DNA of 64,000 nucleotides. It comes from a virus. This document shows positions 1 to 8,100 of the stretch, piece by piece. Each line of letters opens with the position of its first letter. Position 1 is the first letter of the stretch. The notes under the pieces are model-generated. The model searched no databases and was not told the origin of the DNA. It saw nothing but the letters and a program-made list of their open reading frames with translations. The stretch lies in the IMG/VR virus record IMGVR_UViG_3300042731_004976, positions 62,001 to 126,000 of that record; one strand, written 5' to 3'. The position numbers and the translations under genes were made by a program.

Positions 1-2
1 GC

Positions 3-218
3 TTGGAGCTGGAAGTCGGTCGCTTCGTGCTCAACGGGTCGAGAACCTATCGTCGGATAAACAAGCCAGGGAAGCTGTTGACGAAAGCCGTAGATGCCGA
101 CGTGAAGCAAGCGCCTCAGCTAGACAAGGACTTCCAAAAGAAAAACGAGCCTGCGGTTCTAGGCGTCGGTCGCTCCATAGCCAAGAAGCGCAGCGCCAAG
201 AGGAAGCGCAAGTCCTAG
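3..218 (+). CDS. hypothetical protein, 3' part
   Basis: This is the C-terminal 71 residues of a protein whose start lies left of the window or at the first TTG. The tail is very basic (ending KKRSAKRKRKS), as in nucleic-acid-binding phage proteins. I do not recognise the family. No motif beyond the charged tail is visible. Confidence 0.6.
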   Translation: MELEVGRFVLNGSRTYRRINKPGKLLTKAVDADVKQAPQLDKDFQKKNEPAVLGVGRSIAKKRSAKRKRKS

Positions 219-298
219 TACGGAAGTGCTACGTTCTCCTTGTCCATGCTCACCGAGATCTAGTCGATGCTGCTCGCTCTTGCCATCTACAGGTTGCC

Positions 299-535
299 TT
301 GAGCCCTCCGCCCGTCGAATGGCTGCCCGACGATCAGAGATGGCGGGCGCGTCTCGGACACGTGCACGCCGTGATCTACCGGATGGGTACTCGCTACACG
401 TGGGAGGTCTGGAGGGACGACGATTCCGAGGAGCCCTGCGCTACGTGGGCTCCAGAGATTCCTGTGGACCTTGGAGGAGCAAAGAAAGGCGCGGAGATAG
501 CTCTACGTCGCGCCTTCATGATCCCCAAACGCTAG
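299..535 (+). CDS. hypothetical 78-aa protein
   Basis: A TTG-start frame encoding a compact protein rich in Trp and Arg (W at several positions, IPVDLGGAKKGAEIALRRAF near the end). The composition looks like a genuine small phage protein, unlike the longer overlapping frame at 226-909. Its TAG stop shares the palindrome CTAG with the stop of the convergent lipoprotein gene. Function unknown, and the start is uncertain because no strong ribosome site is seen. Confidence 0.55.
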   Translation: MSPPPVEWLPDDQRWRARLGHVHAVIYRMGTRYTWEVWRDDDSEEPCATWAPEIPVDLGGAKKGAEIALRRAFMIPKR

Positions 536-852
536 CGGCAGCGTACGTGCTCGGTTGTCGAGAACAGCATGCCGAACTCGCCGCTTCCCAACTCGCAGTC
601 CTGGTTGAGGGGCTCGCACTCGACCCAAGCAGAGAACGAGCTACACGGCGGTTGAGGGCACCGATTCCCGTGGGACTCGCTGAGGAGTTTCGAGAGCGTC
701 TTCTCGCAATCCGCCTTGTCGACGGAACAGTGATCCTCCGCAGCATGATCCTCGGTGATGCTCTTGCAAAGAAGCTCTGGCTTCTCGGCCTCCTTGCAGG
801 AAGAGAACAGAATCCCAACCAAGAACAGTACGGCGAGGGCTCGGAGCTTCAT
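532..852 (-). CDS. putative small lipoprotein
   Basis: 106 residues from ATG 852. The N-terminus MKLRALAVLFLVGILFSSCK is a lipoprotein signal: two basic residues, a hydrophobic core, and a lipobox-like FSSC with the lipidated Cys at residue 19 (a slightly atypical box). The mature part contains about seven more cysteines, suggesting disulfides outside the cytoplasm. An ATG nine bases upstream (861) is also possible. It is divergent from the gene at 899. Role unknown; envelope or superinfection functions are typical guesses for phage lipoproteins. Confidence 0.65.
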   Translation of the reverse strand: MKLRALAVLFLVGILFSSCKEAEKPELLCKSITEDHAAEDHCSVDKADCEKTLSKLLSESHGNRCPQPPCSSFSAWVECEPLNQDCELGSGEFGMLFSTTEHVRCR

Positions 853-898
853 GCGGTGCATGGTACCGTACTCACTACAGCAGGGCAAAGGACTAGGG

Positions 899-1153
899 AT
901 GCTTCCTAGAACCGCGTTCGTTTTCACCTGCCGGGGCTGCGGCGAAGACGTGCTTCCCGCAGACGTTTGGGAACTTCAAGCGCTCAACGCGCAGTACCGA
1001 CCTACTGCTCTCAGGCTGCTCTCTTCTCTGCTGGACACCAACGCTAAGCGTGGGGTGCACCTGAAGCTCGTTAAGAAACCCGTAGGAAAGAGGATCAAGA
1101 TTGTTCGGGAGTGTTGCGGTCCTGTTGTGGAATCCCGCAAGGTAGTGTCTTGA
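899..1153 (+). CDS. putative zinc-binding small protein
   Basis: 84 residues from ATG 899, preceded by AAAGGACTAGGG. A CRGC pair near residue 11 and a CC pair near residue 75 could bind one zinc. The rest is helical and basic. No known family was recognised. It is the only plus-strand gene in a mostly minus-strand stretch and lies tail to tail with the gene at 1155. Confidence 0.6.
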   Translation: MLPRTAFVFTCRGCGEDVLPADVWELQALNAQYRPTALRLLSSLLDTNAKRGVHLKLVKKPVGKRIKIVRECCGPVVESRKVVS

Positions 1154-1154
1154 T

Positions 1155-1448
1155 CTACGTGCGATTTCTTCTGGGCACGTCTGCAATCACGTCGAGGTCC
1201 TCTGGCACGCCCTTGGTTCGGACTTCGCCCCCTTGAGGCCCCTGCCAGATGTACGTCATCGGTTCCCCGGGGCCGTTCCACTCGGTCTTCTTGAGCTTCC
1301 CCCTGAACTTACGCCCGCCGTGCGTGAAGCTGACTTCGGCATCTACGCTGATCCGAGGCTTCCGTTTCTCCAAGAGAGTTTTCGCAGACTCGACCATTTG
1401 CATGCCCTCGCGTACAGCGGCTCTATCCATGATCCTGGATACTATCAC
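1155..1448 (-). CDS. hypothetical protein
   Basis: 97 residues. I chose GTG 1448 because it forms a GTGA overlap with the stop of the upstream gene and follows GGAGG by four bases; ATG 1430 is the alternative. The C-terminal half (VSFTHGGRKFRGKLKKTEWN, then a Gly-Pro-rich stretch) looks like a small beta domain. Function unknown. Confidence 0.6.
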   Translation of the reverse strand: MIVSRIMDRAAVREGMQMVESAKTLLEKRKPRISVDAEVSFTHGGRKFRGKLKKTEWNGPGEPMTYIWQGPQGGEVRTKGVPEDLDVIADVPRRNRT

Positions 1449-2167
1449 GGTTCCTCCGAATAGACCTGACGAAGTATTCGTAGGTGCTCCGCATCTATCT
1501 GCCTCTCGGGGTGAGGCGTGAGAGCTACCTGCCGATCGATCATTTCTCCCCACGATCCCCAGATGCTCGGATCTGACGCACCTGCGTAAAGTGCCACGTC
1601 TGCTGCATAGAAAGCAGCGGGCTTGGTTTTTCCTCGGGCGGCAGCAGCGGCGCTCCTGTAGGCAGCATCACATGCTCGTACGGCGTTAGCGATCACTCGT
1701 CGATCGTCGTCTGTGAATCCTGAGCGTAACCGTTGGGCCAGCGCACGTGCCGTCTTCGAAGTCTGGGAAGCGCTCTCGCGGTCCTCCGTGATCGGCAATT
1801 CTTCTAGCTTCGGTACCTCGTCGTACAACCCCGCAGAGCGTAGTGCTCGGGGAGCCCCGACACGGCATGCCCAGTCCACAGCCAGAAAACTCCTGAGCTG
1901 CTCGTTATGTTTTGTGGATCTCGTGCCCAAGAAGGAACCGAGCCTGGGTAGGAAGATCTCGTGTCGGATGCGGTCTGGGATGATCCGTCCAGCGTTCGCT
2001 ACGCCTTCGGCGATGACCGGACAGACTGACGGAGGGTTTCCGAAAACTTCCCCTTCGAGGTAGGCGAGGATGCCGAGGACAGAGAATTCTCCGGTGTCCC
2101 TGTTGGTCCGTGCGCCGAGTGGAGGAATCGGTACCGAGCCTACCCCAGGTATCTCGATAGAGATCAC
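1445..2167 (-). CDS. hypothetical 240-aa protein
   Basis: GTG start at 2167. The protein is soluble, with an alanine-rich helical C-terminal half (AVRACDAAYRSAAAAARGK) and no signal or membrane segment. I do not recognise the family. It is the middle gene of the 2944-1155 operon, after the AlkB-like gene, and is coupled to the next gene by GTGA. Confidence 0.65.
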   Translation of the reverse strand: MISIEIPGVGSVPIPPLGARTNRDTGEFSVLGILAYLEGEVFGNPPSVCPVIAEGVANAGRIIPDRIRHEIFLPRLGSFLGTRSTKHNEQLRSFLAVDWACRVGAPRALRSAGLYDEVPKLEELPITEDRESASQTSKTARALAQRLRSGFTDDDRRVIANAVRACDAAYRSAAAAARGKTKPAAFYAADVALYAGASDPSIWGSWGEMIDRQVALTPHPERQIDAEHLRILRQVYSEEP

Positions 2168-2177
2168 GCTCCAAGCT

Positions 2178-2735
2178 CTACAGCATCTCGAAGGTACTTG
2201 GCACTGTCTGACGAAACGTCAGGTTGATTCGTTCCCCCACAGGACGTGACGTCTTCGGTAACGTGTGCTGGTACTCGCGCTGCACGCCCTTGCCCATCAC
2301 GAGGAGCGTTCCGTCGTTCAGGTAGTAGTCCGTCTTCGAGTGACGGTCCGCTTTTCGTCTGAGGACGAACCGACGCGAGGCTCCGTAGCTCAGAGACGCC
2401 ACAACCGGGTCCGGCCCGAACAGTTCCTCGTCGTCAGAGTGCCATCCTACGGCGTCCTTCCCGTTCCGGTAGAGGTTGCACAGTACGGAATCGAAGGGCG
2501 CTCCTGCGGCCTCTGAGACGCGCTCTCGCAGTTCTTCGAGCCATGGAGGCATCGGGTCTGAAGGGAGCGTGAGACCGCTGTACGTGTACGCTACAGGCCC
2601 GTACCAGTGCACGAGACGAGGCTGGAGTACTTCGCGACCGAATACCCTGACGTTGTACTGCGCAAACGGGATCCTATCCCGGAGGTCTTCGAAGCGAACC
2701 CAGGCGCAGTGGGGAATGATGCGGCAGTCGATCAT
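2178..2735 (-). CDS. alkB: AlkB-like 2-oxoglutarate/Fe(II) dioxygenase
   Basis: Predicted to demethylate alkylated bases in DNA or RNA by oxidation. The double-stranded beta-helix iron ligands are visible as H99-x-D101 (GWHSDDE) and H157 (EYQHTLP). The 2-oxoglutarate-binding signature RxNxTxR is R169-N171-T173-R175 (RINLTFR). At 185 residues it matches the short bacterial and phage AlkB form. I start at ATG 2735, which overlaps the stop of the previous gene (ATGA); an in-frame ATG at 2798 would overlap that gene extensively. In a phage it could repair methylation damage or act on modified genomic DNA. Confidence 0.88.
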   Translation of the reverse strand: MIDCRIIPHCAWVRFEDLRDRIPFAQYNVRVFGREVLQPRLVHWYGPVAYTYSGLTLPSDPMPPWLEELRERVSEAAGAPFDSVLCNLYRNGKDAVGWHSDDEELFGPDPVVASLSYGASRRFVLRRKADRHSKTDYYLNDGTLLVMGKGVQREYQHTLPKTSRPVGERINLTFRQTVPSTFEML

Positions 2736-2944
2736 GCTGTGGGGAAGCGTTGCGATCCCAAGCACACGATGACACCACCCGAGCGCAGGGGACACCATTT
2801 CGGAGGCGACAGGGGCTTGGGAACCGTGCGGGTGTCCACTGACAGGGCTCGGTACTCGGCCGCCGCGCAGTGGGCTCTCATCGCTTCACTCTCGTTCTGA
2901 CGGAACGGGCATTCGGTGCAGTGCTTGACCTGTAGCTCTTTCAC
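2732..2944 (-). CDS. small Cys-rich protein
   Basis: 70 residues from GTG 2944 with AGGGG upstream. It has a HCTECPF motif near the N-terminus, another cysteine in the helix, and PKWCPLRSGGVIV, so the cysteines probably bind a metal. Small CxxCPF...WCPL proteins are frequent in phages, but their function is unknown to me. It is coupled by ATGA to the AlkB-like gene. Confidence 0.65.
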   Translation of the reverse strand: MKELQVKHCTECPFRQNESEAMRAHCAAAEYRALSVDTRTVPKPLSPPKWCPLRSGGVIVCLGSQRFPTA

Positions 2945-2960
2945 GATCCCCTAGCCTACA

Positions 2961-2984
2961 TCACTCAGCAGCCAAACCCGCCAT
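2961..2984 (-). other. possible leaderless micro-ORF
   Basis: ATG followed by six codons and TGA (MAGLAAE), placed exactly 6 bases after the degenerate -10 of the promoter-like site at 2991-3019. This is the same spacing seen at other operon starts. It could be a leader peptide for the gene at 2944 or a decayed gene start. Position is the only evidence. Confidence 0.25.
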
Positions 2985-2990
2985 CTGGGC

Positions 2991-3019
2991 GTCCAGACGC
3001 TCCAAATAGGGATTGTCAA
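2991..3019 (-). promoter_or_regulatory. weak promoter-like site (TTGACAATC, poor -10)
   Basis: A perfect TTGACAATC -35 lies over the TGA stop of the gene at 3016. The 17-base spacer ends in CTGGAC, a poor -10. The context (operon boundary, ATG 6 bases downstream) matches the other promoters in the window, but the -10 is weak. Confidence 0.4.
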
Positions 3020-3261
3020 GCAGAGATCGGATCCTTCTCTGCCTCGTTCCAGGTCCAACCGGACGCCCGTTCCACCAGGTCTCTGGCCGCTTCGTACGTC
3101 AACTGACCCCCTAGGCGCTGTTGCATGTGCCGCACCGCGAAGGGCTTGAGTGCGGGGGAGAGGCCCCCCTTGGCGATCATAGCGTCCGCGCGCTGATCTA
3201 GGGATTCCCATTCCTCGACGAGTCTCTTGGCCAGTCCGTGTACTTCCTCAGCGCTCTTCAT
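3016..3261 (-). CDS. hypothetical 81-aa helical protein
   Basis: Starts at ATG 3261 after GAGGGGCACA. Charged and helical (KSAEEVHGLAKRLVEEWESL); unknown family. Its TGA stop is part of the -35 TTGACA of the next promoter-like site. Confidence 0.65.
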   Translation of the reverse strand: MKSAEEVHGLAKRLVEEWESLDQRADAMIAKGGLSPALKPFAVRHMQQRLGGQLTYEAARDLVERASGWTWNEAEKDPISA

Positions 3262-3292
3262 TGTGCCCCTCGTAGGTTTTCGCCTTGCGGCG

Positions 3293-3598
3293 TCAAGTCG
3301 GCCGCTTGGAGTGAACGATCCACCCTCGTCGGGCTTCGTACTCCATGTCAACGTCGAGCAGTTCTCGGATGACCTTCTGGATCATCGAGTACTCGCTCTC
3401 ATGCCGATAGCGAGAGTCCGCCAGACGGTTGAACAGCATCCGGTTGTCTGCCGTCGTGATCTCGTGGAGCACATCCTCTGCGAAGAGCCAGGTGCGTCCG
3501 CCTCCACGGATGCTCTCCACGATGATCATTTCTCCTTGGAGTCCTACGAAACGCATGATGTCGCCACCACGCAGTAGGCACAACGCTCCCGTCTTCAC
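3293..3598 (-). CDS. hypothetical 101-aa protein
   Basis: GTG start at 3598 with TAGGAG six bases upstream and a GTGA overlap with the preceding stop. It is a small mixed alpha/beta protein beginning MKTGALCLLRGGDIMRF, then IVESIRGGGRTWLFAEDVLH. The N-terminal half has the feel of a small SH3-like barrel, but that is only an impression. Function unknown. Confidence 0.65.
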   Translation of the reverse strand: MKTGALCLLRGGDIMRFVGLQGEMIIVESIRGGGRTWLFAEDVLHEITTADNRMLFNRLADSRYRHESEYSMIQKVIRELLDVDMEYEARRGWIVHSKRPT

Positions 3599-4044
3599 GG
3601 ATCGCTCCTACCCTTGGCGTGCTCCAACTCGGCAGGAGCCTCGACGACCTTGTAGAAGGTACCTCCGGAGAAGCTGGTGATGCGATCCCGGTACTTCTGC
3701 AAGACGTCCCGAATACCGTCTCGCCACGTGGAGTCGTGGTACCAGTAGCGGCGCCACTCCTCAGCCCCCTCGTCGTAGTCCTTCCCGGGCTTGATGCCGA
3801 TGCACTCTCCATCGTCTCCGTATGCCAGATCGTCCGGAGAGATCACGTTCCACCGCTCGCGAGCGTAGACGCCGACGTAGTTGAGCGGACCGTACAGGAG
3901 TAGGTCTAGATAGCGGTACCCTTCCTCCTTATCGAAGTCGATGCGGGTCCGGAAAGTGACCAGAAGAGAATGGCCGTCCTTCTGGAACTTCCCCACCTTC
4001 TCCTCGAAGGTCTGAGCCAGCATGTAGGCAACGAGGTCACGCAT
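3595..4044 (-). CDS. hypothetical 149-aa protein, leaderless start
   Basis: The ATG at 4044 is 6 bases downstream of the -10 TAGGGT, so the transcript probably starts at or next to the A of the ATG. A TTG at 4050 abuts the -10 and is unlikely. The protein is rich in aromatic and charged residues and ends in a Lys/Arg-containing tail. No family recognised. Confidence 0.65.
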   Translation of the reverse strand: MRDLVAYMLAQTFEEKVGKFQKDGHSLLVTFRTRIDFDKEEGYRYLDLLLYGPLNYVGVYARERWNVISPDDLAYGDDGECIGIKPGKDYDEGAEEWRRYWYHDSTWRDGIRDVLQKYRDRITSFSGGTFYKVVEAPAELEHAKGRSDP

Positions 4045-4050
4045 GCTCAA

Positions 4051-4079
4051 ACCCTACCCCAAAGGATTGGGATTGTCAA
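4051..4079 (-). promoter_or_regulatory. promoter TTGACAATC-N14-TAGGGT
   Basis: -35 TTGACA at 4079-4074, 17-base spacer, -10 TAGGGT at 4056-4051, then six bases to ATG 4044. The -35 contains the TGA stop of the gene at 4076-4261. It is a near copy of the promoter at 46040. Confidence 0.75.
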
Positions 4080-4261
4080 GAGGAGAGCTTGACCTTCTTC
4101 TCTTCGAAGAACTTGAGCAGCTCTTCTAGCTCGGGCTCCGTGAGCACCATGGTTCCCGCAATGCACGCGAGGAACCTGATCTCGTAGGTGTCCATACGCA
4201 GCAGCGAGCTATCGAGCCACGTGAGTAGCTTCCGACGCTCCCGTCGTTCGGCGTCCTTCAT
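4076..4261 (-). CDS. hypothetical 61-aa protein
   Basis: Starts at ATG 4261, overlapping the previous stop (ATGA). A short helical, Leu/Glu-rich protein (TEPELEELLKFFEEKKVKLSS). Unknown function. It is the last gene of the long operon that begins at 17317. Confidence 0.6.
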   Translation of the reverse strand: MKDAERRERRKLLTWLDSSLLRMDTYEIRFLACIAGTMVLTEPELEELLKFFEEKKVKLSS

Positions 4262-4668
4262 GCTCCGTCCTTCGCTTCGATGCCGAACTCCTTGAAGAGA
4301 CACGCACGCAGGGCCGCACACTCGTCTTTCGTTAACTCTCCGATGTGTTCGAATCCTAGCGCCTTCCTCATCCACGCATACGCCTGACCTCGCTTCATGG
4401 AAGCTTCCTTGCCCTTCCACAGCTGATCAAAAGCAGCGTGCGCTAAGATACGAGCTGCCTTGGTCTCCCGGTTCGCTGGGATTCCCAAAGGCTTGCCATC
4501 TGCGTGAGCCCCGTGCGTCCCTCGACATGCAGGGAACCGAGAGCACCCGTAGAAGAAGCCATGCCCTGCGAAGCGGTGAGAGCGACGTAGGCGCATAGGC
4601 GCTCTGCACTCTCCGCAGAAGATCTCGTACTCTCGGGCGGGAGGCGGTTCCGCCTCATCTGGCATCTC
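4258..4668 (-). CDS. zinc-finger (DUF3268-like) protein
   Basis: 136 residues from ATG 4668. The N-terminal part has a zinc ribbon (FCGECRAPMRL, then GHGFFYGCSRFPACRGTHG) of the topoisomerase C-terminal type. The C-terminal part (AHAAFDQLWKGK, then MKRGQAYAWMRKALG) matches the arrangement of DUF3268 proteins found in phages. It probably binds nucleic acid. A longer in-frame reading would overlap the preceding gene and is rejected. Confidence 0.7.
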   Translation of the reverse strand, partial: EMPDEAEPPPAREYEIFCGECRAPMRLRRSHRFAGHGFFYGCSRFPACRGTHGAHADGKPLGIPANRETKAARILAHAAFDQLWKGKEASMKRGQAYAWMRKALGFEHIGELTKDECAALRACLFKEFGIEAKDGA

Positions 4669-4690
4669 TTCGACGGGAGGTGCGGCCCAA

Positions 4691-5119
4691 CTAGGGCGTT
4701 GCGGACTTTTCTTTGACGTCGTCGAGCCAGTCGTCCGGAAGGAAGTTCTCGATGAAGAAGGTGTGGAGGGTCTGCTCATCGGAGATCTTTTGTCGTAGCT
4801 CCTTGTAGCCACTTATCCCCGGACCCATATCATCAAAGGCCGCCATAGTCAAGGGAGTGAACTCCCAGACCACAGGCTGCCCGTCGTCTCCGATGTTGTT
4901 CTTGTCGACGATTTGAACGCCATCCTCTGTGTCTTTGGGATCTCCGAGGATGTAGTGAGGACGTTCGGTATTCGTGACGAACTGGACACCCTTCGTCATC
5001 TCACCCGTCTCTTCGAGAGGGTACTCGACGGGTTTCACCCCCATCGCTACTGCGCTCCCATAGACGAAGTTGTGGGACTTGTCCCGGTATCGGTAGACGG
5101 CGTACGGATCCAAAGGCAT
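4691..5119 (-). CDS. hypothetical 142-aa protein
   Basis: Coupled to the 1326-residue gene by a TGATG overlap, so it probably works with it or is co-packaged. The protein is acidic, with DPYAVYRYRDKSHNFVYGSA near the N-terminus and an acidic-aromatic C-terminus (ENFLPDDWLDDVKEK). No family recognised. Confidence 0.65.
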   Translation of the reverse strand: MPLDPYAVYRYRDKSHNFVYGSAVAMGVKPVEYPLEETGEMTKGVQFVTNTERPHYILGDPKDTEDGVQIVDKNNIGDDGQPVVWEFTPLTMAAFDDMGPGISGYKELRQKISDEQTLHTFFIENFLPDDWLDDVKEKSATP

Positions 5120-8100
5120 CAGTCAGTCTCCACTACGGGCTTGATGTACTTCTCGTAGATCTTTCCGGCGTTCTTCTCGATGATGAAGAAGTCCTCGACG
5201 GGGACCCCGTTGACTTCTTGAATACCCGAAGCTCTTGCATTCTTGATCATGGCCTTTCGCGCAGACTCTGAGGGGGCAACGATGCGCATCATTCGCTCTG
5301 GGCGAACCCCCTTGCGGAAAGACAGCTCAGTCGTTGTGGCCGCGTTCTTCTGTTGAGCGTCCAAGCGAGCTTCGAGGCTCTTGCGTCCAGTCCAATCAGG
5401 AGAGTCCTCGCGGCACCTACCGTACGTGTCCTTCATGAACATGTACGTATCCATCCGGTCCAGCTCCTCCGGGTGGATCACCACCTGCCACGACTTGGCG
5501 AAGGAGTAACCGTTGATCGAGGTGTTGTCGCCGCTAGCACACACCGTGTGGCATAAAACACCGTCTCCGGAGCCGCTGTTCACGTCCTGCTCGTAGCTCA
5601 CTCCCGTCTTGGCGATGCCATGCTGGTTGCGCTCGTGGATTCCCATCGGGCCTGTCCTCAGGATCGATAGAATGGCGCCTTCGTCAGCACCGTGGAAGGC
5701 GAACCGGAAGTTTCCTCCCGCGAGCTTCTTGTGACGTCCCTTCTGAACGTGAGCCGAGTATCCAGGATAGACCTCTTCGTGAACCGTGGCTTTCATAGCA
5801 TCCTTCCCACCCTTGATCTTCTTGATCATACTGGTGAGGTTCTCCACGGTTCGATCTTCTTCCTTGAGAGCATCGGCTTTTTGAGGGCTCAGTGCCCACA
5901 AGATGCGGCTGAGTCGATGCGTCTCCTTCTCTTCCGGAGTGGGATCCCTGAGCACGTCCTTGGCTAGCCCAGGCTTCATGGTGTCTAGACTCTGCTTCAC
6001 GACGTCCTCGACAGTTTCTCCTTTCTTGGGACGCGCCTTCACGTAGACGCTACCCATATAGGCGTACTTGTGGGCGCCCGTAGCCAAGTGCACCTCGGAG
6101 TCGCCAATCTTCCACGTTCTAGTCGAGACGCTGTCGGAGTAACCGCCCACCTCAACGAACACATCGTTCTCCGAATCGTAGGAAGCGTGCGGGAATTTCC
6201 ACTGACCCTCGTTGCCAGAGTCTTTGAGACTCTCCCATTGGGGCTTTCTGAGCTTGAAGTGAACGTAGTGGTAGTCCTGACCGCTGGCGGTGCGGTATCG
6301 CTTAGCGCGCATGACAGAACCTTCCACCGAGGGACCGTCGGAGCTGAATCCTTTGCCCCACTTGCCCAAGGTCGTACTAGCGACTTGCTTGAACTCCTTC
6401 GCGTTGTCCGTTGCCTTGGGGTTTTCGTGATCGTCCGTGAAGTACCGAGGAGTAGAGGGGGCGTCAGCTATACCTTTGGGCTCTACGATTTCTTCGATCT
6501 CCGTAGAGGCGCTTTCCAAAGCCTTCTTGTCTACGAACATCATCATGTACTGACTACCCTCTATGTGATCCGCTTTACCTGTGAGTGGATTCACCAAGGG
6601 CTTCAGGTTGAGTTCGTCGAATAGCTTCTTCAGCTTGTCTAGACCGTTGAGATCGTCATTCGGGATCTTGATGGTCAGCTTCGAGTCGTCCTTCTCGGTC
6701 GGAGTTTTTGGGTTGTGGTAAGGGCGGATCTTCAACCCTTCGAAGCCTGTAGCCGAAATGTACCAACCCGACGGCTCCTTTTTCAGAGCGGAGTTAGGAG
6801 AATCAGCTTCGGATAGCTTGAACGAGATCTTCTTCTTGACCTTCTTGGGTCCGGATCCTTCGGGGACCCATCCCTTGTCGAAAGTGAAGACGCCCTTATC
6901 TGTATTCTCCTTCGACTGGTAGACGGTCGTAATGAGCTTCTCGAAGTCTTTGCGAAGATCGAGCTTACGCTTACGCATCTTCTTCAGGAGATCGTTCTGC
7001 GCTTGGATCTTTTTTGGGAAGATCGTCTCTGCGTAGGGACGAGTGGCCTTCATGTACGCGGCCGTGCTCATCTTCTCCAGCTTTTCGATAGTCTTCTTGG
7101 TGCCCTCCACCAAGGGCTCGATGGGGTAGTCCCCCTTCGCCGCTCCCTTCCACAAGGCGTTGTAGTACGGGGGCTTCTCTCCGTAGAGCTTTGAGTTGGG
7201 CGCGTACTCCGTACTCAACTCGTCTTCGCCAAAGAAACGGAAGCCCTGTTCCTTATCGACGCTAAGGATCTTACCGTCCTTGCGACGAACGAAGTTGGCT
7301 CCGTGGCTGTCGTGCTGGCTCATGAGCCAGTCGAGCACGTGCTCCTGTGTGATGGATGCGCGGTCCTCGTTAGAAAGCGTCTTGGGGTTGACGTTCGCTA
7401 GGTTGGGTTGATCTGGATCTAGATCGATAAGGGGCTGAAGCGTTCCGAACTTCTTGTTGACCTCGGTTACGCCTACCACCAGGTGCTGGTCGTCCACGGT
7501 ACGAGCGACTTCAGACCACAACTGCTGCGCGGCAGCCGAGTAGGGCTTGGCTTTTCCGCCTCCTTTTTCGTAGGCCGCCTTGTGCATCCACTTCTGACCC
7601 TTGTCGTCTTCGTAGATGACCTTGTCCCCTGCGCCTCCCAGGAAGTTGCCAGATCCAACCATCTTCAAGGAGTCGATTTCTGGAAGACCCTCGGGGGTCT
7701 TCATTTCCAGAGCGGCCTTCTTCTGATCGGAGAGCTTTACAGGTTCCGGTATCGCAGGAGCGACCGGAGGAGGAAGATCCTTCTTCGTCACCTTGCTTGG
7801 GGTGACGAAGATCTCAGGCTCGGGATGTTGGACTTGATCTTCGGGGGGCGCTTTCTTTGCCGCAGGAGTCGTCTTCACCTTACCGAACATCGTTTTTTCG
7901 ACCGTGTTCCCGGTAGGAGTGACCTGCTTGTTCTTTGCCTGCTTCCCTGTACTCGCTACGATGACGAATCCGCCCTTTGGATCCACGTACTCGGTGGGCT
8001 TGAGGTCGAGAACCTTGTAGACTTCATCGTTGGGAAGCACGAACTCGTCTTTGGCTAGCCCCAAAGATTTCTGGAACTCGAAAGCCTCGTCCGGCGATGG

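Noticed and set aside
226-909. 227-codon frame on the plus strand
   Set aside because: Arg/Ser-rich shadow composition overlapping two better genes.
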